Made by a program: the position numbers and the translations under genes. A stretch of DNA of 64,000 nt, from assembly GCF_900105715.1 (NCBI RefSeq), contig NZ_FNRY01000001.1:248001-312000 (forward strand). Direction: 5' to 3'. Positions 16,362 to 24,600 of this stretch are shown in pieces. Numbering within the stretch: position 1 is the stretch's first letter; every line of letters starts with the position of its first letter. This DNA comes from Paramicrobacterium humi (GTDB lineage: Bacteria; Actinomycetota; Actinomycetes; Actinomycetales; Microbacteriaceae). The notes beneath the pieces are model-generated. The model ran no database searches. It worked only from the letters and a program-made list of their open reading frames with translations, and was not told the origin of the DNA.

Positions 16362-17872
16362 GCGGCTGCCTCCGTCGGCTTCTCTCCGGCCATCATCAGT
16401 CCGAGCACGTCGCGTGATGTGTCGCCAGGGACGATGCCGACGATCGCTCCCCGGTACATCACGGCGATGCGGTCGGCGAGAGCCGTGACCTCGTCCAGTT
16501 CCGTCGAGACCACGACGACCGGGATCCCCGCGTCGCGCGTCGCGACCATGCGCTTGTGCACGAATTCGATCGAGCCGACGTCGATGCCTCGGGTGGGCTG
16601 CGCGGCGACGAAGAGCTTGAGCTCGCGGCTCAGCTCCCGAGCCAGCACGACCTTCTGCTGGTTTCCGCCCGAGAGGTTGCCGGCCTTCGTCTCGATGGAC
16701 TGCGCGCGGATGTCGAACTCGTCCTTCGTCTCGCGCGCGAACTTCTCGCGGTACGCGAGCTGCAGGTTGCCGACCTTGACGAAGGGCGCGCCGTTGGCGC
16801 GGTCGAGCATGAGGTTCTCCGCGATGCTGAAGCCCTTCACGACGCCGTCCTCCGAGCGGTCCTCGGGGATGAAGCCGACGCCGGCGTCGAGGACCTTGCG
16901 CACGCTCAGGCCCGTGAGCTCCTCGCCGTTGAGCGTGATGCTGCCGGTCACGCGCGGCTGGAGTCCCATGATGGCCTCGGTCAGCTCGGTCTGCCCGTTG
17001 CCCTGCACCCCGGCGATCGCGAGGATCTCGCCCGCGCGCACGTCGAAGCTGACGTCGTTGACGACCTTGAGGCCCTGCGGGTCGATCACGTTGAGGTTGG
17101 AGACCTGCAGGGCGACGTCGCCGAGCTTGGGCTCGTCCTTGTGCACGGTGAGTTCGACAGCGCGGCCCACCATGAGCGCGGCGAGCTCGTTGTTGGTGGC
17201 TGTCGGCTCGGCTTCGCCGACGACCTTGCCGAGGCGCACGATCGTGATGCGGTCCGCGACTTCGCGAACCTCCCGCAGCTTGTGCGTGATGAAGACGATA
17301 GACGTTCCCGAGTCGCGGAGCCGGCGCATCGTCGCCATGAGTTCGTCCGTCTCCTGCGGAGTGAGCACGGCGGTCGGCTCGTCGAAGACGAGCACTTTCG
17401 CGTCGCGCGAGAGCGCCTTGATGATCTCGACGCGCTGCTGCACGCCGACGGGAAGATCTTCGACGAGCGCGTCGGGGTCGACGTTGAACCCGAACCTCTC
17501 GGAGATCTCGAGTACCTTCTTGCGCGCGGCCGCGATGTCGAGGGTGCCGGCGAACTTGGTGCTCTCGTGGCCGAGCATGACGTTCTCGGCGACGGTGAAC
17601 ACGGGGATGAGCATGAAGTGCTGGTGGACCATGCCGATACCGGCGCGCATGGCGTCGCCGGGACCGGAGAAGTGCTGTACTTCGTCGTCGAGCAGGATGT
17701 CGCCCTCATCGGCCTGGTAGAGGCCGTAGAGCACGTTCATCAGCGTGGATTTTCCGGCGCCGTTCTCACCGAGAAGGCAGTGGATTTCTCCGGGTTGAAC
17801 GACGAGGTCGATGTGATCGTTGGCCGTCAGCGATCCGAACCGCTTCGTGATGCCGCGAAGTTCGAGCTTCAT
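16358..17872 (-). CDS. Nucleoside ABC transporter ATP-binding protein (tandem ATPase domains)
   Basis: Duplicated ABC ATPase of the sugar/nucleoside class, 504 residues. The first domain has Walker A GENGAGKST, the degenerate signature LPVGVQQRVE and Walker B VLVFDEPTAVLTP. The second domain has a degenerate Walker A (GVQGNGQTE) but a good signature, LSGGNQQKVVLARELS. One fully competent site is usual in this class. ATG 17872 follows AGGAT. It overlaps permease 1 by four bases. A GC-rich hairpin lies between it and the upstream lipoprotein gene. Confidence 0.92.
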   Translation of the reverse strand: MKLELRGITKRFGSLTANDHIDLVVQPGEIHCLLGENGAGKSTLMNVLYGLYQADEGDILLDDEVQHFSGPGDAMRAGIGMVHQHFMLIPVFTVAENVMLGHESTKFAGTLDIAAARKKVLEISERFGFNVDPDALVEDLPVGVQQRVEIIKALSRDAKVLVFDEPTAVLTPQETDELMATMRRLRDSGTSIVFITHKLREVREVADRITIVRLGKVVGEAEPTATNNELAALMVGRAVELTVHKDEPKLGDVALQVSNLNVIDPQGLKVVNDVSFDVRAGEILAIAGVQGNGQTELTEAIMGLQPRVTGSITLNGEELTGLSVRKVLDAGVGFIPEDRSEDGVVKGFSIAENLMLDRANGAPFVKVGNLQLAYREKFARETKDEFDIRAQSIETKAGNLSGGNQQKVVLARELSRELKLFVAAQPTRGIDVGSIEFVHKRMVATRDAGIPVVVVSTELDEVTALADRIAVMYRGAIVGIVPGDTSRDVLGLMMAGEKPTEAAA

Positions 17873-17909
17873 ATCAGGGATCCTACGTGTGGGGAGGGGC
17901 TCATGAGTA

Positions 17910-17940
17910 GGGGGACCAGCCGGACGACTGGCCCCCCCCC
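17910..17940 (-). promoter_or_regulatory. GC hairpin and nine-C tract between the Bmp lipoprotein and ATPase genes
   Basis: The arms at 17910-17919 and 17928-17937 can form a 10-bp stem on the minus-strand RNA, including one G-U pair, with an eight-base loop. No U-tract follows, so it is not a classical terminator. It may protect the upstream lipoprotein message from decay or lower expression of the transporter genes. The tract of nine identical bases at 17932-17940 could slip during replication. Confidence 0.4.
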
Positions 17941-17963
17941 TCTCGTAATGTTCTCGCTCGGGT

Positions 17964-19049
17964 CTACTTCGGCGAGGACGGGGACTCGACCTTGATCGAG
18001 CCGTCGATGATGCCCGCCTTGATCGTGTCGAGCTCACCCTGCAGGTCAGGGTTGACCTTGTCCTTCCAGTCGTGGAAGGGGGCGATTCCGACGCCGTCGT
18101 TGTCAAGCGTGCCGACGTACGGTTCGGCACTGAAGGAGCCCTTCGCAGCCTGGGTGACGATGTCGAAGACACCCTGCTTCATCTGCTTCATGATCGACGT
18201 GAGGAACAGGTCCTTGTCGGAGTCGACCGTCTCGTACTGGTCAGCGTCGACACCGATCATGGCGATGTCCTTGCCGGAGTCCTTGATGGCCTCGATCGCG
18301 GACTGGTAGATCGGACCGCCGACCGGCAGCAGGACGTCGACGCCCTGGTTGATGACCGTCGTCGCGGACTGCTTCGCGGTGTCGTTCGCGTCGAAGCCAC
18401 CGGTGAAGACGCCGTTCTGCTTGTCGACGTCCCAGCCGACGACCTTGACGTCCTTGCCCTTCTGCTCGTTGTAGTAGTTCACGCCGTCCGCATAGCCGTC
18501 CATGAAGATCGTCACTGTCGGGATCTGCATGCCGCCGAAGGTGCCGACGGAGCCGGTCTTCGAGGTGTCGGCGGCGACGTAGCCGGCGAGGAACGCGGCC
18601 TGAGCCGTGTCGTAGACGACGGGCTTGACGTTGTCCATGTCGATCGAGTTGTCGTCGAGGATCACGAAGTCGACGTCGGGGTTGGCCGTCGCGGCCTCCT
18701 TCGTCGCGTCGGCGAGCAGGAAGCCGACGGTGATGATCATGTCGCAGCCCTGGTCGACGAGGCTCGTGATGTTCGGGCCGAAGTCGGACTCGGAGGACGA
18801 CTCGACGTGCTTCTCCTTGATGCCGAGCTTGTCGGCGGCCTCGACGAGGCCCTCGTAGCTCGACTGGTTGAACGACTTGTCGTCGAACCCGCCCGAGTCG
18901 GAGACGATGCAGGGAAGATAGTCGATGGCCTCGCCCGTCGATCCGCCGCCACCGGCGGATTCGGGAGCCTGGCCGCAGCCGGCGAGCAGGGCGACGACGC
19001 CGAGGCCGGCAAGGCCGCTGACGACGGCCTTACGGGTTGTGATTGTCAA
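17964..19049 (-). CDS. Bmp-family nucleoside-binding lipoprotein 1
   Basis: Substrate-binding lipoprotein of the importer, 361 residues. The signal peptide ends in the lipobox LLAGC with C25 as lipidated cysteine, followed by a Gly/Ser-rich linker. Bmp/Med family stretches include SDSGGFDDKSFNQSSYEGL, VGTFGGMQIPTVT and IGVDADQYE. It starts with TTG at 19049, supported by GGAGGT just upstream. It is first in an operon with the ATPase, two permeases, cdd and deoA, so its ligand is most likely a nucleoside. It is clearly paralogous to the gene at 19296-20363. Confidence 0.92.
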   Translation of the reverse strand: MTITTRKAVVSGLAGLGVVALLAGCGQAPESAGGGGSTGEAIDYLPCIVSDSGGFDDKSFNQSSYEGLVEAADKLGIKEKHVESSSESDFGPNITSLVDQGCDMIITVGFLLADATKEAATANPDVDFVILDDNSIDMDNVKPVVYDTAQAAFLAGYVAADTSKTGSVGTFGGMQIPTVTIFMDGYADGVNYYNEQKGKDVKVVGWDVDKQNGVFTGGFDANDTAKQSATTVINQGVDVLLPVGGPIYQSAIEAIKDSGKDIAMIGVDADQYETVDSDKDLFLTSIMKQMKQGVFDIVTQAAKGSFSAEPYVGTLDNDGVGIAPFHDWKDKVNPDLQGELDTIKAGIIDGSIKVESPSSPK

Positions 19050-19097
19050 GGTGACCTCCAGGTTGCGGGCCCGCGCGGGACGCGGGTTTTGAGGCTT

Positions 19098-19169
19098 ACG
19101 TTACCGAACGTGACGAGCGCGATTTGCACGCTCGCCCACTTCGACCTCGAAGTGTTACACATCAGTAAC
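19098..19169. promoter_or_regulatory. Two short inverted repeats upstream of the bmp-ABC-cdd-deoA operon
   Basis: ACGTT-N4-AACGT lies at 19098-19111 and GTTAC-N6-GTAAC at 19154-19169, about 50-120 bp before the TTG start. Both have perfect five-base arms and share the element GTTAC. They could be operators of a nucleoside-responsive repressor. No regulator gene is adjacent. Confidence 0.3.
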
Positions 19170-19295
19170 CGGCCCCGTCGAGAGATCGTAAGCCGCGACA
19201 CGTCGCGTGCGCACGATGCTGCTCATATGAGCAGGGCTGCTGGACCCGCAGTCACATTCGCGCACGCTCGCGCGCAAGCGAGCAGAGCGGCGGCG

Positions 19296-20363
19296 TTACT
19301 TCGTCGGCGAGCTCGGTGAGGAGACCTCGATCTTCCCCGCCACGATCTGCTGTCGCAGCTCGTCGATCTCGTCGGAGAGCTCTGCGTCGACGGCATCCGT
19401 CATCTCATGGAACGGCGCGATGTCGACGCCGCCGTTCTCGAGGGTCCCGACGAAGGGCGTGTTGTCGAGCGTGCCGTCCAGATCGCGTGCGACGAGGTCG
19501 GTGACGGCGTCTTGCGTCTTCTTCAGGATGCTCGTGAGGATGTACGGCCCGTACTCCTTCGGCAGCGTCTCGTAGCCGTCGTTGTCGACCCAGATGAGCG
19601 ACACGTCGCCCGCGTCGGCGATCGCGGCAGCCGCGCCCTCGCCGACCTGCCCGGCGACGGGGAGGATCACGTCGGCGCCCTGCCCGATGAGGGTCTCGGC
19701 GGTGCGCTTGCCCTTGTTGACGTCCTCGAAGTCACCCGTGAACAGGCCGTCCTGCTTCTGCTTGTCCCAGCCCTTCACGACGACGTTGGCGTCGTGCACC
19801 TCGTTGTAGTGGGCGACGCCGTCGACGAAGCCGTCCATGAACAGCGTCACGGGCGGCTGGTTGCCGCCGCCGAACGTGCCGACGACGCCCGTCTTCGTCA
19901 CCCCGGCCGCGAGGTATCCGGCGAGATACGCGGCCTGCGCCGTGTCGAAGACGATCGAGGTGATGTTGTCGCCCTCGAGGGTCTCGTCGACGATCGCGAA
20001 GTGCCGGTCGGGGTTCGCCTCAGCGGCATCCTGCGTGTACTCCGCGAGCTCCCAGCCGACCGTTACGATGAGCCGGCAGCCCGTGTCGACGGCCTGGTCG
20101 ACGTTCGGCCCGAGGTCGGTCTCGCTCTTCGAGACGATGGCCTGCGCGTCGATGCCGTACTCGTCCTGCGCCTTCTCGAGCCCCTCCCAGCTGGACTGGT
20201 TGAACGAGCGGTCCTCGAGCCCGCCGGAGTTCGTCACCATGCGCGCGCAGTAGTCGGGGTCCGTCGACTCGGGCTTCGCCTCGGGCGCCTGGCCGCAGCC
20301 GGTGAGCAGAAGAGCGGATGCCGCGACGAGCGCGGCGACGCGGGCGACGGGTTTCGGTGACAT
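19296..20363 (-). CDS. Bmp-family nucleoside-binding lipoprotein 2
   Basis: Second Bmp-type lipoprotein, 355 residues. The lipobox LLTGC gives C23. The body repeats the pattern of lipoprotein 1: NSGGLEDRSFNQSSWEGL, VGTFGGGNQPPVTLFMDGF and IWVDNDGYETLP. The ATG at 20363 follows AAAGGA, and longer in-frame readings lack support. It lies 246 bp upstream of lipoprotein 1 on the same strand and has no transporter subunits of its own, so it probably delivers a different nucleoside to the same permease. Confidence 0.9.
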   Translation of the reverse strand: MSPKPVARVAALVAASALLLTGCGQAPEAKPESTDPDYCARMVTNSGGLEDRSFNQSSWEGLEKAQDEYGIDAQAIVSKSETDLGPNVDQAVDTGCRLIVTVGWELAEYTQDAAEANPDRHFAIVDETLEGDNITSIVFDTAQAAYLAGYLAAGVTKTGVVGTFGGGNQPPVTLFMDGFVDGVAHYNEVHDANVVVKGWDKQKQDGLFTGDFEDVNKGKRTAETLIGQGADVILPVAGQVGEGAAAAIADAGDVSLIWVDNDGYETLPKEYGPYILTSILKKTQDAVTDLVARDLDGTLDNTPFVGTLENGGVDIAPFHEMTDAVDAELSDEIDELRQQIVAGKIEVSSPSSPTK

Positions 20364-20428
20364 CGGTTGCTGTCCTTTGCGACGCGGGTGGATGCCACAA
20401 CAGTAGCGAACAGCAACGCGTCGCCGGC

Positions 20429-21253
20429 TCATGTGTCGCGGAAGCCGACGCGCCAGCTCGCGTAGGCGGGTGACCAGCCAGCGGCGCGCGCCTTCGCGTT
20501 CGAGATCGGCCGTCCGGCCGGGGCACCGGGAGCGAGCGGTGCGGACGGCGGCGCGGGCGCTCCGATCGCGGCGGCGTAGACCGGCAGCCACTCGGTCCCC
20601 GCGGCCGGCTCGTCGTCGACGACGTGATACACGCCGTCCGGCCAGCCGATCGCGAGCACGGTCGCGGCGACGGCGTCGTCGACGTGCACGAGTGAGGTGA
20701 CGGCAGGAGTGGCCGCGAGTGCGCCCTCAGCGACCTGCCGGGCGATGCGCCCGCCGCGCTCGTACCACGTGCCGGGGCCGTAGAGCATGCCGTACCGCAG
20801 CACGGTCGCGTGCGGCAGCGACGCGGCGAGCCGCTCCATCTCGTCGACGGCCGTGCCGGGGATGATCGGCTCCGTCTCGTGTGCGGGCGTGTTGCCGTCG
20901 GGAAACACCCACGCGATGGACTGCACGATCATGCGGTCGATTCCCGCCGCAGTCGCCGCGGAAACGAGATTCGCCGTGCCTTCTCGGCGCAGTCGCGCGT
21001 TCGCGTCGAGATCGTACTCGCCGAGGTCGGTGAGCTCGTGCAGCACGAGCTCGGCGCCGCTGTCGGCGACGACCCCCGCCAGCCGGTCAGAGTCGTACAC
21101 GTCGACGACGACGGGTCGCGCCCCGAGCGCGGCGAGCCGCGTCAGGCTCTCAGCGCGTCTCGTCGTCGCCGTGACCTCGTGTCCGGCGTCGACGAGCGCG
21201 GGGAGGAGACGACTGCCGAGAACGCCCGTGCCGCCGGCAAGGAAGATGCGCAT
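20429..21253 (-). CDS. NAD-dependent epimerase/dehydratase family protein
   Basis: Short-chain, Rossmann-fold protein of the extended SDR class, 274 residues. The nucleotide-binding glycine motif is MRIFLAGGTGVLGSRLLP at the N-terminus. The conserved catalytic-site region VLRYGMLYGPGTWY and VHVDDAVAA follow, as in NAD(P)-binding epimerases. It is 16 bp downstream of the MFS gene and could be co-transcribed with the ABC-F/MFS pair. The substrate is unknown. Confidence 0.8.
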   Translation of the reverse strand: MRIFLAGGTGVLGSRLLPALVDAGHEVTATTRRAESLTRLAALGARPVVVDVYDSDRLAGVVADSGAELVLHELTDLGEYDLDANARLRREGTANLVSAATAAGIDRMIVQSIAWVFPDGNTPAHETEPIIPGTAVDEMERLAASLPHATVLRYGMLYGPGTWYERGGRIARQVAEGALAATPAVTSLVHVDDAVAATVLAIGWPDGVYHVVDDEPAAGTEWLPVYAAAIGAPAPPSAPLAPGAPAGRPISNAKARAAGWSPAYASWRVGFRDT

Positions 21254-21269
21254 GAAGGGGGTCCCTTCG

Positions 21270-22658
21270 CTATCGGCGGGCGACGTGGGAGCCGGCCTGC
21301 GCGGGCAGCCGCGCCGCCTCGATCGCGGGGAACAGCAGCAGGGCGGCGACGACGAGGAAGGTCCAGCGGAAGCCGAGACCCGCGTCGGCCGGGTTGACGA
21401 GCGCGGCGACGTCTGTCGACAGCCGCACGAGCAGCGCAGCGACGGCGATGCCGAGGCCCGCGGCGACCTGCTGCATCGTGGAGGCGAGCGTGTTCGCCGC
21501 GTTCGTGTCCGCCGGCTCGACGTCGGCGAACTGCACGGAGTTGTAGCCGCTGAAGCCGATCGAGCGGAAGACGCCGCTCGCGAACAGCGCGAACGCGATG
21601 ACGAACAGCGGCGTCTCGGCGGTGAGGAAGGCGCAGCCGACGTACACGGCGGCGCCCGCGAGGTTGCTTCCCACGATGACGGCGCGGAAGCCGAAGCGGC
21701 GGATGAGCGGGCTCGTCGCGGGCTTGATCACGACGTTGCCGACGAAGACGGCGACGACGAGCAGTCCGGCGAGCGACGCGCTCCAGCCGAAACCCTCCTG
21801 GAACATGAGCGTGAACACGAACGGCGCGGCGCTGATCAGCATCCGGTACACACCCCCGCCGACGTTGCCGACGCGGAACGTGGGCAGGCGCAGCGCGTCG
21901 AAGCGGAGCAGCGGGTGCGCCGCTCGCAGCATCCGCCATATTCCGAGGGCGCCGACGACGAGGCCGAGACCGAGCATGCCGAGAGCGAGCGCGACGTTCT
22001 GGCCGACCTCTTCCATGCCGAGCACGATCGCGGCGAGCGCGACCCCGACGAGCGCGAAGCCGAGGACGTCGAGCGGATGCCGCGGCTCGGCGTCCTGCGC
22101 GGGAACGAGCCTCACGCCTGCGATCAGCGCGACGGCGCCGATGGGGATGTTGATGAGGAAGATCCAGTGCCAGCCGATCGTGTCGGAGATGATGCCGCCG
22201 AGAGCCGGCGCGAGCACGGGGGCGAGCAGCGCCGGCCACGTCAGGTACGCCATGGCGTCGAGCAGGTCGCGTTTGTCGACGGCGCGCAGCACGGCGAGGC
22301 GACCGACGGGCACCATCATGGCGCCGCCGGCGCCCTGCAGAACACGCGCCGCGACGAGCAGCGGAAGGCTCGGGCTCAGCGCGCACAGCAGCGAGGCGAG
22401 CGTGAACACGCCGATCGCGGTGCAGAACACGCGCTTCGTGCCGAAGCGGTCGGCGAGCCAGCCGCTCACCGGCACGCCGACGGCGAGCGTGAGCAGGTAC
22501 GCGGTCATGGCGAGGTTGATGTCGACGGCGCGCACTCCGAGGTCGGCTGCCATGGCGGGCGCGGCGGTCTGGATGATGGTGCCGTCGAGGTTCTCCATGA
22601 AGAACGTCGCGGCCACGAGCAGCGCGAGCGGACGATTGAGGGTCTGCGAGCGCTGCAT
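21270..22658 (-). CDS. MFS drug transporter, DHA2-like
   Basis: Proton-driven multidrug efflux transporter, 462 residues with about 14 hydrophobic segments. Motif A is SGWLADRFGTKRVFC near residue 65. The DHA2-type start LDGTIIQTAAPAMAADLG contains the motif D region. RVLQGAGGAMMVP follows. It lies 30 bp downstream of the ABC-F gene on the same strand, an arrangement typical of antibiotic resistance operons. The substrate cannot be told from sequence. Confidence 0.88.
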   Translation of the reverse strand: MQRSQTLNRPLALLVAATFFMENLDGTIIQTAAPAMAADLGVRAVDINLAMTAYLLTLAVGVPVSGWLADRFGTKRVFCTAIGVFTLASLLCALSPSLPLLVAARVLQGAGGAMMVPVGRLAVLRAVDKRDLLDAMAYLTWPALLAPVLAPALGGIISDTIGWHWIFLINIPIGAVALIAGVRLVPAQDAEPRHPLDVLGFALVGVALAAIVLGMEEVGQNVALALGMLGLGLVVGALGIWRMLRAAHPLLRFDALRLPTFRVGNVGGGVYRMLISAAPFVFTLMFQEGFGWSASLAGLLVVAVFVGNVVIKPATSPLIRRFGFRAVIVGSNLAGAAVYVGCAFLTAETPLFVIAFALFASGVFRSIGFSGYNSVQFADVEPADTNAANTLASTMQQVAAGLGIAVAALLVRLSTDVAALVNPADAGLGFRWTFLVVAALLLFPAIEAARLPAQAGSHVARR

Positions 22659-22688
22659 CCTCCTATTCTGCCCGCCCGCGCCGCCGCG

Positions 22689-24353
22689 TTACGCCGGGCG
22701 CACGCGAAGTTCCTCGCCCTGCCAGCGGCGCCGCAGCCAGCGGTCGTGGCTGGCGATCACGACGGCGCCGGGGTAGGAGCCGAGCGCGTCCTCGAGGTCG
22801 GTGGCGAGCTGGAGCGACAGATGGTTCGTCGGCTCGTCGAGCAGGAACACGTGCGGCGGCTTCGCGATGATGAGCGCGAGCGCCACGCGACGCTGCTGCC
22901 CGACCGACAGCGCGCCGACGGGACGGTCGAGATCCCGCGGTGGGATGAGACCGAGCGAGCTCAGGGGCAGCAGCTCTGCACGCCGCTCCCCCAGTGCGCC
23001 CGTGTAGAGCTGCCGCGGGCTGCGGTCGGGCCGTTCGAAGCGCACGTCCTGCTCGAGCAGCTGCACGCGCAAACCGCGCCGGCGCTCGACGCTGCCGCGG
23101 TCAAGCGGCGTCGTCCCCGCGAGAACGCGCAGCAGCGTGGACTTGCCCGCCCCGTTCGGACCCGTCACGAGCAGGCGCGACTGCGACTCGATGACGAGGC
23201 GGTCGACGGCGAGGCGCCTCGGGATGCGCGCGCTCGTGACGGCGAGGAGCGACGAGCCATCTCCCAGCGGATGCGAGCCCCGCGGGATGCCGGCGAAGCG
23301 CAGCGGCTGCGGGGGCTTGCGCACCTGGTTCTCGCGCAGCTCCTCGAGCCGGCCGCGCGCGTTCTTCACGCGGCGGCTGATCTGCCCCTGCACCCTGGCG
23401 CCCTTGAACGCGTGGATGAACTTGTCGTTGTCGCTCGGCCCGCGGCCGTGCGCGACCTGGCGCGCGGTCACGTCGACGGTGTGCGCGAGCTGCTTGAGCT
23501 CGTCCTGCTCGGCCGCGAACTGGGCTTCCCAGCGCTCGCGCTCGAGCTGCTTCTCGGCGAGGTAGTCGCTGAACGAGCCGCCGAAGACCGTCACTCCGCC
23601 TGGCCCGCGCAGCGAGCCGCGTCCCGTGTCGAGGTCGACGAGCCCCGTCGAGATCTCGTCGAGGAACGCCCGGTCGTGGCTCGCGAAGAGCACGGGGCCG
23701 CTCCAGCCGAGCAGCTGCGCGCGCAGAAACGCGACGGCGACGTCGTCGAGGTGGTTCGTGGGTTCGTCGAGAAGGAGCGCCGCGGGACGTTCGAGCAGCA
23801 GCGCGGCGAGCGCGAACCGGCTGCGCTGGCCCCCGCTCACGGCGTCGAGGCGACGGTCGAGCGGGATGCCGTCGAGCCCGAGCCCCGCAAGCACAGCGTC
23901 GCGGCGCGCGTCGGCGCCCCACACGTCGCGCGCCTCGGCTGCCTCGAGTGCGGCCGCGTACCGCCGTTCGGCGGCGGCGCCGCCCGCGGCGAGCGAGTCG
24001 GCGGCATCCGTCAACTCGCGCTCGGCCGTCCGAACGCTCGCGAGAGCACGCTCGAGCAGGTCGCTCACGGTGTAGTCGGCATCGTGCGGCACCTCTTGCC
24101 AGAGGAAGCCCGTGTCGGCCGGCCGCGCGATGGCTCCCGCGTCCGGCGCGTCGGATCCGGCGATGAGGCGAAGCAGCGTTGACTTTCCGGCCCCGTTCTC
24201 GCCGATGAGGCCGATGCGGGCGCCCGGCGGCACGGCGAAGCTCACGTTCGTGAGCACGCGCCGGTCGCCGAAGCTGCGCGAGACTCCGTCGACGCGGATG
24301 TGGTCGAGGGACTGCGCGGGTGATTGTGTCAGCTGAGGAATGGTGGACGGCAT
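22689..24353 (-). CDS. ABC-F family ATPase (ribosome-protection type)
   Basis: Soluble protein with two ABC ATPase domains and no membrane segment, 554 residues. Walker A motifs are GENGAGKST and GPNGAGKST. Signatures are VSGGQRSRFALA and LSVGQQRRVALA. Both domains have LLDEPTNHL and SHDR switch regions. The inter-domain linker (about 245-320) is charged and helical (KQLERERWEAQFAAEQDE), as expected for reaching into the ribosome. ABC-F proteins either protect ribosomes from antibiotics or regulate translation. The downstream MFS gene suggests resistance. ATG 24353 follows GAAAGG; a GTG at 24431 would add 26 residues. The leader is long. Confidence 0.88.
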   Translation of the reverse strand: MPSTIPQLTQSPAQSLDHIRVDGVSRSFGDRRVLTNVSFAVPPGARIGLIGENGAGKSTLLRLIAGSDAPDAGAIARPADTGFLWQEVPHDADYTVSDLLERALASVRTAERELTDAADSLAAGGAAAERRYAAALEAAEARDVWGADARRDAVLAGLGLDGIPLDRRLDAVSGGQRSRFALAALLLERPAALLLDEPTNHLDDVAVAFLRAQLLGWSGPVLFASHDRAFLDEISTGLVDLDTGRGSLRGPGGVTVFGGSFSDYLAEKQLERERWEAQFAAEQDELKQLAHTVDVTARQVAHGRGPSDNDKFIHAFKGARVQGQISRRVKNARGRLEELRENQVRKPPQPLRFAGIPRGSHPLGDGSSLLAVTSARIPRRLAVDRLVIESQSRLLVTGPNGAGKSTLLRVLAGTTPLDRGSVERRRGLRVQLLEQDVRFERPDRSPRQLYTGALGERRAELLPLSSLGLIPPRDLDRPVGALSVGQQRRVALALIIAKPPHVFLLDEPTNHLSLQLATDLEDALGSYPGAVVIASHDRWLRRRWQGEELRVRPA

Positions 24354-24485
24354 CCGGTGCCCTTTCGAGTCGGCCAGGCGCACACGTCGACACCGTAGTG
24401 CCGCTGAGAGCGGGAAGAGGTTTCCCTGCACGCCTGAAATCGAGGTCCGCCGGGCAAGCCTCGGACGCGGACAGGTCAGGGTGCG

Positions 24486-24534
24486 TTAGGAAAACATCGC
24501 CTCAGAGCATAGGCGGACGGTCGGAGGTTGTAAA
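24486..24534 (-). promoter_or_regulatory. Promoter and leaderless three-codon ORF in the ABC-F leader
   Basis: On the minus strand TTTACA (plus 24529-24534) and TATGCT (plus 24506-24511) are separated by exactly 17 bp, a good housekeeping promoter. The mRNA would begin near 24499, about 146 bases before the ABC-F ATG. The first start codon in it (ATG 24497) opens a tiny ORF, ATG-TTT-TCC-TAA, ending at 24486. Several GC-rich hairpins follow. This layout resembles translation-dependent attenuation leaders of resistance genes. Confidence 0.5.
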
Positions 24535-24600
24535 GCATCGGCCGCGCACAGCGCTGTCGAGGCGAGACAGGATCGGCTTCGACGAGACGTGCGCCCTCGC

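Noticed and set aside
20787-24182. Long plus-strand open frame of more than 1100 codons opposite the MFS and ABC-F genes
   Set aside because: The product is low-complexity Arg/Glu/Asp/Ala-rich and lies antisense to two clear genes. GC-rich third positions leave such frames open by chance.
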